In this document: one piece after another, positions 52,702-60,795 of the stretch
How the letters are laid out: each line of letters opens with the position of its first letter
Numbering within the stretch: the stretch's first letter is position 1
Origin: an uncultured SAR116 cluster alpha proteobacterium
GTDB taxonomy: Bacteria > Pseudomonadota > Alphaproteobacteria > Puniceispirillales > Marisalimonadaceae
Direction of reading: 5' to 3'
Assembly: GCA_902625215.1 (NCBI GenBank)
Contig: CACOAO010000002.1
Location: 62,001 to 126,000, forward strand
Length of the DNA: 64,000 nt
Made by a program: the position numbers and the translations under genes
The notes under the pieces: generated by a model
The model's input: the letters and a program-made list of their open reading frames with translations, nothing else
Database searches by the model: none
Told to the model about the DNA's origin: nothing

Positions 52702-53607
52702 ATGAATTATTTTAGCGAAATTTTAAATGAAAGAAACAAAATATTAATTTTTGGACTTAATGGCCAACTTGGTCAAACCTTTAATTATTTTTTTGAAAAA
52801 AGTGAAAACATTCTTCAGTTAAGTAGTAAAGATGTGAATTTTTTGGAGCCTAATTTAATCTCAAATGTAATAAATGATTTCAAACCAAATTATATAATTA
52901 ATACTTCAGCATATACTGACGTAAACATGGCAGAAAGCAATTCTTATGAAGCTTTTAAGGTTAATGGAGAAGCATTAAAATTTATGGCTGAAGCAGCAAA
53001 AAATAATAAATCACTTCTAATTCATTATTCTACTGATTATGTTTTCGATGGACAAAATAGTATAAGATACAAACCTACTGACATACCTAATCCAATTAAT
53101 ATTTATGGTAAAAGCAAACAAACTGGGGAACAAAACATATTAAAAAGTGGTTGTGATTTTGTTATCTTCCGAATTAGTTGGTTAGTATCTGAATTTGGTA
53201 ATAACTTTATTAAAACAATTATTTCTAAATTAGAAAATGATAAAGAGTTATTTATTGTGAATGATCAAATAGGAACTCCTATTTCATCTAAATTGGTAGC
53301 TAATATTACTGCTAAGACTATATTACTTAATACACATCAACACTCTAATCATATTTTTCATCTCAGTACAAAAGGCAAAGTTTCTTGGTATGATTTGGCC
53401 AAATATATATATAATTTTTTAGAAAAAAAATACAAAAATAGAAAAATTACTCCTATTTTGTCCAAAAAATACCCTACAAATGTAATCAGGCCACAAAATT
53501 CTCTTTTTAATCATTCTGATATTGAAAATTACTTAAATATGAAGTTACCATCTTGGCAAGAAGATACTAAACATATAATAAATAATTTATGTAAAAAACT
53601 TATTTGA
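52702..53607 (+). CDS. rfbD: dTDP-4-dehydrorhamnose reductase
   Basis: A 301-aa extended SDR reducing dTDP-4-keto-L-rhamnose to dTDP-L-rhamnose. The nucleotide motif FGLNGQLGQTF is near residue 18, NTSAYTDVNMAES near 73 with the family Thr/Asp, HYSTDYVFDG near 110 and the catalytic YGKSKQTGE near 134. It is the first of the rhamnose genes and is transcribed divergently from murQ. It is separated from rfbB and rfbA by the inverted rfbC. Confidence 0.93.
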   Translation: MNYFSEILNERNKILIFGLNGQLGQTFNYFFEKSENILQLSSKDVNFLEPNLISNVINDFKPNYIINTSAYTDVNMAESNSYEAFKVNGEALKFMAEAAKNNKSLLIHYSTDYVFDGQNSIRYKPTDIPNPINIYGKSKQTGEQNILKSGCDFVIFRISWLVSEFGNNFIKTIISKLENDKELFIVNDQIGTPISSKLVANITAKTILLNTHQHSNHIFHLSTKGKVSWYDLAKYIYNFLEKKYKNRKITPILSKKYPTNVIRPQNSLFNHSDIENYLNMKLPSWQEDTKHIINNLCKKLI

Positions 53608-53626
53608 GAATTAAAAGAATTATATA

Positions 53627-54193
53627 TTAATGTAAAAATAGGTTATTAATTTCGTAATTTTTTTTAAAAGTGAGTGCAAGTTTATCTTTAGATGATAGTA
53701 AAGGTTTTGTACAATTCCAATTTATAGAAAGATCCTTATCATTCCATATTATTGAACATTCAGAAAATTTGTTGTAGGGTTTATTAACCTTGTATGAAAT
53801 TTTGGTTGATTTACTCATTGATAAAAATCCATGAGCAAATCCTTCAGGTATGTAAATACTTTCATTATTTACATCATCAAGTTTATAACTTAGCCATTTA
53901 CCAAAATTTTTAGAACTTTTTCTGATATCAACTACTATATCTAGAATGCTTCCTTTAATTACATTTATTAACTTACTTTGTGCATGCTTCCCCTTTTGAA
54001 AATGGAGACCTCTTATTACATTTTTTTTTGACAAAGAAATGTTTTCTTGCATCACATCGAATGAAATACCAGTATTCTTTTTGAATTTTTTATAATTGAA
54101 GTTTTCAAAAAACTCTCCTCTTAAATCACTAAATTTTTTTGGCTTGAAAACTATAACTTCCGGGAAGACTAATTTTTTGTATTGCTTATCCAT
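53627..54193 (-). CDS. rfbC: dTDP-4-dehydrorhamnose 3,5-epimerase
   Basis: A 188-aa cupin-fold epimerase. The segment RGEFFENFNY near residue 24, QENISLSKKNVIRGLHFQKG near 48 with the catalytic His, and IYIPEGFAHGFLSM near 117 are family hallmarks. It converts dTDP-4-keto-6-deoxyglucose to the L-rhamno form. It is transcribed opposite to rfbD, rfbB and rfbA, which lie on either side. It therefore has its own promoter in the 96-bp gap shared with rfbB. Confidence 0.93.
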   Translation of the reverse strand: MDKQYKKLVFPEVIVFKPKKFSDLRGEFFENFNYKKFKKNTGISFDVMQENISLSKKNVIRGLHFQKGKHAQSKLINVIKGSILDIVVDIRKSSKNFGKWLSYKLDDVNNESIYIPEGFAHGFLSMSKSTKISYKVNKPYNKFSECSIIWNDKDLSINWNCTKPLLSSKDKLALTFKKNYEINNLFLH

Positions 54194-54289
54194 TAAAAAT
54201 TAGCCTCCTACTTTTCTAAAATTTTTGTTTTCATTTTAAAAATTTGTTTATACCTGTTATAAGAACATTAATAATTTAAGAGGTATATT

Positions 54290-55294
54290 TTGTCAAAAAA
54301 ATATAGTGTTTTAGTTACTGGTGGGGCGGGATTTATTGGCTCTGCATTATGCCAAAAAATAGTAAAAAAAAGCAATTTTAATTTGATAATTTTAGATAAA
54401 TTAACTTATGCAAGTAATTGGAATAAAATTAAAAATATTATTAATAATGAAGATGTATTTTTTTATAAAGGTTCTATTGGAAACCAAAAAATTTTAAACG
54501 AAATATTAATAAAATTTAAACCAATTTATATTTTTAATTTAGCCGCTGAGACACATGTAGATAATTCAATATTGAATCCATCAAAATTTATAAAAACAAA
54601 TATATTAGATACGCATAATTTTTTGAGGGTTCTTTTAAAGTATTATAAAAACCTTAACAAAAAAGAAGCTAATAAATTCAAATTTTTACAAATCTCAACT
54701 GATGAGGTTTACGGCGATATTGAATTAATAGAAAAACCTGTAAACGAATTAAAAAGCTATAATCCAAGTTCACCTTATTCAGCATCAAAGGCCGCTGGAG
54801 ATCATTTGGTAAAAGCATACTTTAGAACTTTTGATTTTCCAGGCTTAGTGTCAAATTGTTGTAATAATTTTGGCCCATTTCAACATCATGAAAAATTTAT
54901 TCCAGTAATTATTAAAAGTTTACTAGAGAATAAGAAAATACCTGTTTATGGAAATGGCCTACAAATTAGAGAATGGATTTATATTGATGATCATTGTAAT
55001 GCTTTATTGAAATTAATAGAATCAGGTAAAATAGGCGAAAGTTATAATATTGGAACTGGTTTTGAATTAACAAACTTCCAAATGATAGAAAGAATATTCA
55101 ATTGCATGAGGGATTTATCTTTAATAAAAAATGTTTCAATCAAAGAATGTATAAATTTCATTGAAGATAGACCAGGGCACGATAAGAGATATTCATTGAA
55201 TAGTTCAAAAATTAATAAACTTTGTGGCTGGAAACCATTAAAAGATTTTAATGAAGGATTGAAAGAAACAATTTATTCATTTGTTAAAAAATAA
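54290..55294 (+). CDS. rfbB: dTDP-glucose 4,6-dehydratase
   Basis: A 334-aa SDR dehydratase. GGAGFIGSALC near residue 11, NLAAETHVDNSI near 83, the catalytic STDEVYGDI near 137 (Thr-Asp-Glu), and YSASKAAGDH near 163 are all as in RmlB. The start codon is TTG, well supported by AAGAGG six bases upstream and by the family N-terminus; there is no alternative ATG in the first 80 codons. It is 33 bp upstream of rfbA in the same operon. Confidence 0.94.
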   Translation: MSKKYSVLVTGGAGFIGSALCQKIVKKSNFNLIILDKLTYASNWNKIKNIINNEDVFFYKGSIGNQKILNEILIKFKPIYIFNLAAETHVDNSILNPSKFIKTNILDTHNFLRVLLKYYKNLNKKEANKFKFLQISTDEVYGDIELIEKPVNELKSYNPSSPYSASKAAGDHLVKAYFRTFDFPGLVSNCCNNFGPFQHHEKFIPVIIKSLLENKKIPVYGNGLQIREWIYIDDHCNALLKLIESGKIGESYNIGTGFELTNFQMIERIFNCMRDLSLIKNVSIKECINFIEDRPGHDKRYSLNSSKINKLCGWKPLKDFNEGLKETIYSFVKK

Positions 55295-55327
55295 AATATA
55301 TACTTAACAATAATTTTGGAGTTTTTG

Positions 55328-56203
55328 ATGACTAAAGGGATAATACTAGCTGGAGGATCAGGTTCTAGATTATTTCCATTAACTTTTTCAGTTACAAAAC
55401 AATTATTACCTATCTACGACAAACCAATGATTTATTATCCATTATCGAATTTGCTAGAACTAGGTATTGACAATATTTTAATAATAAGTACAGATCATGA
55501 CAAACCACTTTTTGAAAAACTTCTTGGTGATGGGAGTGATTTAGGAGTAAAAATTTCATATAAAACCCAGAATAAGCCAAATGGTATAGCAGAAGGATTA
55601 ATAATTGGTGAAAAATTTATAGATGGTGATCCTTTTGTATTTATTTTAGGTGATAACTTGTTTGTAGGATCTTTTGCTAAAAAATTGTTTAAAAAAAGAT
55701 TATTTTGCAAAAGTGGAGCTACAATTTTTACATATAGCGTTAAAGACCCAGAAAGGTACGGCGTAATAACGTTAGACGATGATGACAACCCAGTAGAAAT
55801 CGTTGAAAAACCAAAATTTTCACTATCAAATCATGCTATTACAGGATTATACTTTTATGACGCTTCTGCTTGCGAAATTGCTAAAAATTTAATGCCTTCT
55901 AGTAGAAACGAACTAGAAATTACAGACGTTAATAAATTTTATTTAAAGAAGAATATGTTGTCAGTGATCCAATTAAATGATGAATTGACATGGCTAGATG
56001 CTGGCACTGTTAGTGCTTTATACGAAGCATCTAACTTTATTGCTGCATTAGAAATAAGAACTGGGAGTAAAATAGGTTGCATTGAAGAAATAGCCTATTC
56101 CAAAAACAAAATTAATCTTAAAGAATTGACATTAACTAGAAAAAAATATGGATCTAGCGAGTACGGTTTGTATTTACAAAAACTTATTAATTCTATTAGT
56201 TAA
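55328..56203 (+). CDS. rfbA: Glucose-1-phosphate thymidylyltransferase
   Basis: A nucleotidyltransferase of about 291 aa making dTDP-glucose. KGIILAGGSGSRLFPLT at the N-terminus is the nucleotide-binding loop with the catalytic Arg, PIYDKPMIYYPLS follows near 30, FILGDNLFVG near 108, and YGVITLDDD and VEKPK near 145-160. I use ATG 55328 because GGAG precedes it; a TTG at 55316 is in frame. Its stop shares TTAA with that of the convergent NlpC/P60 gene. Confidence 0.94.
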   Translation: MTKGIILAGGSGSRLFPLTFSVTKQLLPIYDKPMIYYPLSNLLELGIDNILIISTDHDKPLFEKLLGDGSDLGVKISYKTQNKPNGIAEGLIIGEKFIDGDPFVFILGDNLFVGSFAKKLFKKRLFCKSGATIFTYSVKDPERYGVITLDDDDNPVEIVEKPKFSLSNHAITGLYFYDASACEIAKNLMPSSRNELEITDVNKFYLKKNMLSVIQLNDELTWLDAGTVSALYEASNFIAALEIRTGSKIGCIEEIAYSKNKINLKELTLTRKKYGSSEYGLYLQKLINSIS

Positions 56204-56982
56204 ATATCTTCTCTAATTAATTGATAATTTTTACTAAGACGTTCCAAAGTTTTATTAATTTTTTCTACAACTACTCTACCATGATGAGCACTTGCATGTA
56301 TTAATTCGTTTTTATTCAAAATGATTGCTACATGACCATGCCAAAATATAATGTTACCTCGAAAAAAGTCTTTTTCGTGATAATTTTTAAGAACAATATA
56401 GTTTTTATTTTTCTTAAAATATTTGAGTTGATCTGAACTATCTCTTGGTATTTTTTCTCCATTAAATGCTTTGGATAATTGTAATAAGGAAGAGCAATCA
56501 AGCCCTATGCTATCCCTGCCACCCCAACGATATGGAACTGAAGTTAACTTTTCAGCATATTTAACCCAATTTGATTTAATATGTGAATCTTTTAAAATGT
56601 TTGATTTTAAAATATAACCATATTTAAAACGATTTTTGATAGGAAGTCTTATTTTTGCCCAATCATCTTTTATTTTGATCACATTTATTTTTGATCTCAT
56701 AGGTAAAAAAAAAATAAATTCTGACTTAACGTTAGGTTCTGCCATAACACAAGTTCTTATCGAAGATACTACATAATTTGTATTAGACACTAAATTTAGA
56801 GAGTTTGATTTTATCCAACCTTCATATTTATCTTCATATGAAATTCCATATGAGTACAAACCTTCTGTATAATAAATTTTAAATTTTTCACCATAAAGGC
56901 ATTCCGTATCAATAGTTTTATTTTTTTTATATTTTTTTAGAGGGGCAGACGGCAGGATAATTTGATGTAAATCAGCACTCAC
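56200..56982 (-). CDS. NlpC/P60 cysteine peptidase with SH3-like N-terminus (YkfC-like)
   Basis: A 260-aa protein with no signal peptide. Residues 1-130 form two SH3b-like beta segments, and residues 140-255 the NlpC/P60 domain. The catalytic Cys is in RWGGRDSIGLDCSSLLQ near 162 and the His in IFWHGHVAII near 215, with IHASAHHGRVV after. This architecture matches cytoplasmic gamma-D-glutamyl-meso-diaminopimelate peptidases (YkfC, dipeptidyl-peptidase VI) that trim recycled muropeptides. It overlaps the amidase gene by 4 bp and is probably co-transcribed with it and manC. Confidence 0.86.
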   Translation of the reverse strand: MSADLHQIILPSAPLKKYKKNKTIDTECLYGEKFKIYYTEGLYSYGISYEDKYEGWIKSNSLNLVSNTNYVVSSIRTCVMAEPNVKSEFIFFLPMRSKINVIKIKDDWAKIRLPIKNRFKYGYILKSNILKDSHIKSNWVKYAEKLTSVPYRWGGRDSIGLDCSSLLQLSKAFNGEKIPRDSSDQLKYFKKNKNYIVLKNYHEKDFFRGNIIFWHGHVAIILNKNELIHASAHHGRVVVEKINKTLERLSKNYQLIREDI

Positions 56983-57386
56983 TTTAAACCTCTTTCTTTA
57001 CACCATTTTTTTACATCAAAATTTGGACATGTTTTGTGAGTAACAATCGCATCGCAATGACCTATAATTTTTGCATGAGGGTAATTTTTTTTCCAATTTA
57101 TTAAAGTTGTTTCTAGTGCATTAAACTGTAATTCCGTAAAAGATTTTCTACCTATTAAACAAACACCAAGCGATATTTCATTTTTTCCAAAAACATGCGC
57201 CCCTTTCCAATATTCTGGCCTACCATTTTCAATAGTACCATTTCTAGTTATTACCTTATGATATCCAATTCCATCCCAACCAAATTCTAAGTGCATTTTA
57301 TGAATATCTATTGAGGTTAAATTTTTATTATCATCAGTATCAGAACAATGTATTACTAGATTTCTAATATTTTTTTTATATAACAT
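56979..57386 (-). CDS. Zinc-dependent N-acetylmuramoyl-L-alanine amidase (Amidase_2/AmpD-like)
   Basis: An amidase of about 135 aa with no signal peptide. The zinc ligands are recognisable as His in LVIHCSDTDD near residue 11, His in IGHCDAI near 107 and Cys in KTCPNFDVKKW near 118, and GYHKVITRNG supplies the neighbouring catalytic Tyr/His. Compact size resembles the T7-lysozyme subgroup, but no phage genes are nearby. It splits the lactyl-L-alanine bond of muropeptides, probably in the cytoplasm like AmpD. I prefer ATG 57386, just after the manC stop and preceded by AGAG, over the longer 57410 start. Confidence 0.85.
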   Translation of the reverse strand: MLYKKNIRNLVIHCSDTDDNKNLTSIDIHKMHLEFGWDGIGYHKVITRNGTIENGRPEYWKGAHVFGKNEISLGVCLIGRKSFTELQFNALETTLINWKKNYPHAKIIGHCDAIVTHKTCPNFDVKKWCKERGLK

Positions 57387-57387
57387 A

Positions 57388-58815
57388 CTATTCTCTATTA
57401 TAAGGGTCATCTAATCTGATAATATCATCTTCACCAAAATAATCACCTAATTGAATTTCAATAATTATTAGATCTTGATGATATGTATTTGCTAGATAAT
57501 GTTTGCTACCCCTTTTTACATCAGTTGACTCCCCAGCTTTTAATGAAAATTCTTTACCATCAATGTGAATATCAGCTATGCCTGAAACTATAAACCAATG
57601 TTCACTCCTCCTTTTATGATATTGCAATGATAATCTTTTGCCAGAAAATACAACTATTTTTTTTACTTTACAAAATTTACTATCAAACAAAATTTCGAAA
57701 CTTCCCCATGGTCTCTCTTCATAGAAAATATTTTCAACATAGGGTGAGGTCTTCTTTACAAGTGTTTCAACCAGTTTTTTTAAATTTTTGGAGTTATTTT
57801 TTTTTGTAATTAATGTTGTGTCTTGAGTATCAATAACTAATAAATTATCTACACCAACTGTTGCTATCATTCGATCACGTGAAGTAAGAACTTTATTCTG
57901 ACCATCTATTTCTACAGAATTAACATTTTTATTAAATTTACCATTTATTATTTCAAAATAACTATCCCAAGAGCCTATGTCATCCCAACTTGTATTAAAT
58001 AAGGAGCATAAAATATTATTTTCCTTTTCAATAACTGCTTTATCTATCGATATAGAGGGTATTTTCTTGAAAGCACATGTTTCCAAAGATATAGATTTTT
58101 CTAATATTTTTGGTTCAAGTGATTTAAGAACATCTTCACATGTAAGATAGAGATCTTTTGCATAAAATTTTATAGAACTAAGGGCCTTTTCTCTATTTAC
58201 TAAAAAAATGCCTGAGTTGAATAGAAATTTTTTTGAGAGGTAATACTTTTTTGCAACTGCCAAATTTGGTTTTTCAACAAATTTATCAATCTTGTAAATT
58301 ATGTTTTCATTATCCTTTTTTATAATCTTATTATAATCAATTTTTATATGACCATAATCTTCAGAAGGCTTTTTTGGTTTTACACCGAAAATCATCCAGT
58401 TATCTTTGTTAATTTGTTTTAAAGAAAAATTAATTATTTTTTTAAACTTACTTACATCTGGAATAAAGTGATCAGATGGCATTATAAGTAAAAAATCATT
58501 ATCTTTACTTAAGTAAGAACTAAAAAATATAGCAGCACCAGTATTTTTTGCAATTGGCTCAAAGATTAACTTTGCTTTAATATTTTTTTTTAATAATATA
58601 TCTTCAATTTTAAATTTATACTTTTTTGAAGAAATAATAATTGGTTCGCGACAGTTATTTAAATGTTTTAACCTATCCAATGTTAATTCAAAAAGAGATT
58701 TCCCATCAATAATTTTTAAAAATTGTTTAGGTAAGCTTTTTTTACTTAATGGCCATAACCTTGAACCAAAGCCACCACATAATATAATTGGCTGTAATAA
58801 AATTTCATTTTTCAT
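57388..58815 (-). CDS. manC: Mannose-1-phosphate guanylyltransferase / mannose-6-phosphate isomerase
   Basis: A 475-aa bifunctional type II enzyme. The guanylyltransferase domain starts PIILCGGFGSRLWPLSKK, with FVEKPNLAVAKKYY near residue 172 and NSGIFLV near 195. The C-terminal cupin PMI domain has the metal-binding QYHKRRSEHW near 405 and the preceding RPWGSFE near 372. It makes GDP-mannose, and fructose-6-P may be its entry. No manB, gmd or fcl gene is present in the window, so GDP-mannose may be used directly. It is the first gene of the minus-strand group with the amidase and peptidase genes. Confidence 0.93.
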   Translation of the reverse strand: MKNEILLQPIILCGGFGSRLWPLSKKSLPKQFLKIIDGKSLFELTLDRLKHLNNCREPIIISSKKYKFKIEDILLKKNIKAKLIFEPIAKNTGAAIFFSSYLSKDNDFLLIMPSDHFIPDVSKFKKIINFSLKQINKDNWMIFGVKPKKPSEDYGHIKIDYNKIIKKDNENIIYKIDKFVEKPNLAVAKKYYLSKKFLFNSGIFLVNREKALSSIKFYAKDLYLTCEDVLKSLEPKILEKSISLETCAFKKIPSISIDKAVIEKENNILCSLFNTSWDDIGSWDSYFEIINGKFNKNVNSVEIDGQNKVLTSRDRMIATVGVDNLLVIDTQDTTLITKKNNSKNLKKLVETLVKKTSPYVENIFYEERPWGSFEILFDSKFCKVKKIVVFSGKRLSLQYHKRRSEHWFIVSGIADIHIDGKEFSLKAGESTDVKRGSKHYLANTYHQDLIIIEIQLGDYFGEDDIIRLDDPYNRE

Positions 58816-58906
58816 ATGATAACTTATCAGTTTTTCGATTTATTTTAAATAATTTATATTAAAAATTCATTTGTTGAAAATATATATTTCATTATATAAT
58901 TTAATT

Positions 58907-58935
58907 TTGAATTAATTCTAAATATGTCTTACATT
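58907..58935 (+). promoter_or_regulatory. Candidate sigma-70-type promoter for anmK
   Basis: TTGAAT and TACATT lie exactly 17 bp apart, ending 25 bp before the anmK ATG in the 145-bp divergent region with manC. AT-rich DNA makes chance matches common, so this is tentative. Confidence 0.3.
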
Positions 58936-58960
58936 TATAACTTATAATTCACTATAAAAA

Positions 58961-60064
58961 ATGATGTCTTATCCTATAATTGGACTTATGTCCGGAACTA
59001 GCAATGATGGTATAGATGCTAGTCTTGTCTATACTAATGGTGAAAAAATTTCACGAACTAATTTCAAATCCATAACAGCATATTCAAAAAAAACAAAGGC
59101 TCTATTAGACATAGCTATTAAAAACCCCTTAGCATTTATAAATAATGAAAAAAATTATAAACAATTGTCGTACTTAATTACTCTTGAGCATGCCAAAGCA
59201 GTTAAAGAAATAATTAGAATATCAAAAGTTAAACCTTTTTTAGTAGGATTTCATGGACAAACTATTTTTCATAATCCTGTAAATAAAAAATCATACCAAT
59301 TAGGAGATGGTAAACTTTTGTCAAAATTATTAGAAACTAATGTCGTTTATAATTTTAGATCAAATGATCTAAAAAATGGAGGACAAGGAGCTCCAATTGC
59401 TCCTATTTATCATCGTGAAATTTTAAGAAATTTAAAATTTGAATTGCCTTCTACTATTGTAAATATTGGAGGTATAACAAATCTTACGTATTGGGATGGG
59501 AAGGAACTTATTGGTTTTGATACAGGGCCTGGAAACAATTTAATGGATTATTGTATGAAAAAAAAATTTAATAAAGATTTTGATGATAAAGGTAAGCAGG
59601 CGTCTAAAGGAAAAACTAATTTCAATTTGATCTCAAAATATTTAATGGATACTTATTTTACTAAAAAGCCTCCTAAATCACTTGAACGTCAAAATATATT
59701 TCAAAATAAATATCTAGAAGAAATACTTCTGCTTAATAAATATGATAGTTTATCTACATTATGTGCTTTGACATCCAAGACCTTGGAGCTTGGGTTTAAT
59801 CTTCTAAAGATCAAACCTCATAATACAATCATTGTTGGTGGAGGACAAAACAATAAACATTTAATCAAGCTTATCAAAAAAACACATATTTCTGGTAATA
59901 TATATACTGGCAATGAAATTGGTTTAGACAGCGATTATATAGAAGCAGAATTAATTGCCTATTTAGCTGCTAGAAAATTCTATCATTTGCCATCTTCATT
60001 CCCAAGTACTACTGGCGTTAAAGAAAATACTATTTTAGGTGATTTAATAAAACTTAAAGACTAA
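58961..60064 (+). CDS. anmK: Anhydro-N-acetylmuramic acid kinase
   Basis: A 367-aa ASKHA-fold kinase. It opens the 1,6-anhydro ring of anhMurNAc and phosphorylates it to MurNAc-6-P, the substrate of MurQ. The phosphate loop GLMSGTSNDGIDASLV is at residues 8-23, GFHGQTIFHNP near 91, NIGGITNLTYW near 167 followed by FDTGPGNNLMD near 184 with the catalytic Asp, and TIIVGGGQNNKHL near 290. Length matches E. coli AnmK (369 aa). It is divergent from manC and shares a CTAA double stop with the convergent PIG-L gene. Confidence 0.94.
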   Translation: MMSYPIIGLMSGTSNDGIDASLVYTNGEKISRTNFKSITAYSKKTKALLDIAIKNPLAFINNEKNYKQLSYLITLEHAKAVKEIIRISKVKPFLVGFHGQTIFHNPVNKKSYQLGDGKLLSKLLETNVVYNFRSNDLKNGGQGAPIAPIYHREILRNLKFELPSTIVNIGGITNLTYWDGKELIGFDTGPGNNLMDYCMKKKFNKDFDDKGKQASKGKTNFNLISKYLMDTYFTKKPPKSLERQNIFQNKYLEEILLLNKYDSLSTLCALTSKTLELGFNLLKIKPHNTIIVGGGQNNKHLIKLIKKTHISGNIYTGNEIGLDSDYIEAELIAYLAARKFYHLPSSFPSTTGVKENTILGDLIKLKD

Positions 60065-60750
60065 ACCATTGATTTTGATGATGACTTATAGAATGAATTA
60101 ATACCAGGAGATGAGGGTAATAATTCTCTTATATCAGCAAAAGGGAATGTTTTTTCATGCCTATATGCTTCAGCATAATTTTCTGTTGGTGCATTACATT
60201 GAGCAGATCTAAATCTATTTAATAATTTTGTAGCCTCCAAGAATTTACTTGGATTTTGGCTTTCATGTTTTAAAATCGCCCTAGCTTTCTGATCAAAATG
60301 AAGTGTAATGTCTATATAAAAATCTGGAATAAAGTTTATTCCCATTAGTGTGTCAGCGTATATAATAGGACATTTAAAACCAACAGCTTGTTTCATTATA
60401 TATGATAATGCTCTATGATCTGGATGATAATCTTCTGGGGCATGGGTGAGAATTATATCAGGTGATATACTTTGAGTATATTCTTTAATTTTACCAACTA
60501 CATCTCTAGAGACAATCAATTCACCATCAGGAAAATTGAAAAAAAAAGGATCTGCAATAAAATTTAGAGCTTTTTGTGCTTCGTTCTTTCGAACATTAGT
60601 TAGATTACTATACCCTAAAACATCTCCACTTGCTCCATCTGTAGCAATAGCTAAATGTATCTGATGACCTTGATCTTTATAACACAAAATTAGTCCTAAC
60701 ATAAAAATTTCTATGTCATCAGGATGTGCGCCTATAGCAAGTACTTTCAT
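60061..60750 (-). CDS. PIG-L (LmbE) family N-acetylglucosamine deacetylase
   Basis: A 229-aa zinc deacetylase. The metal/catalytic motif AIGAHPDDIE is at residues 5-14, ATDGASGDV near 35, and the second zinc His in THAPEDYHPDHRALS near 107. The family removes acetyl from GlcNAc-containing small molecules (for example GlcNAc-malate or GlcNAc-phosphatidylinositol). Position between anmK and the GH84-like gene suggests a free or phosphorylated amino sugar from cell-wall recycling as substrate. Bacillithiol-type BshB activity is an alternative, but no other bsh gene is seen. It is divergent from the GH84 gene, 45 bp apart. Confidence 0.85.
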   Translation of the reverse strand: MKVLAIGAHPDDIEIFMLGLILCYKDQGHQIHLAIATDGASGDVLGYSNLTNVRKNEAQKALNFIADPFFFNFPDGELIVSRDVVGKIKEYTQSISPDIILTHAPEDYHPDHRALSYIMKQAVGFKCPIIYADTLMGINFIPDFYIDITLHFDQKARAILKHESQNPSKFLEATKLLNRFRSAQCNAPTENYAEAYRHEKTFPFADIRELLPSSPGINSFYKSSSKSMV

Positions 60751-60795
60751 TAATTAGTTTCTTAATATAATAATATAATTTTAATAAGTTATAAT

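Noticed and set aside
56979-57386. T7-lysozyme-like small amidase as a sign of prophage
   Set aside because: No integrase, capsid, tail, holin or other phage gene is nearby, and the gene lies in a tight operon with manC and a YkfC-like peptidase. A recycling amidase fits better.
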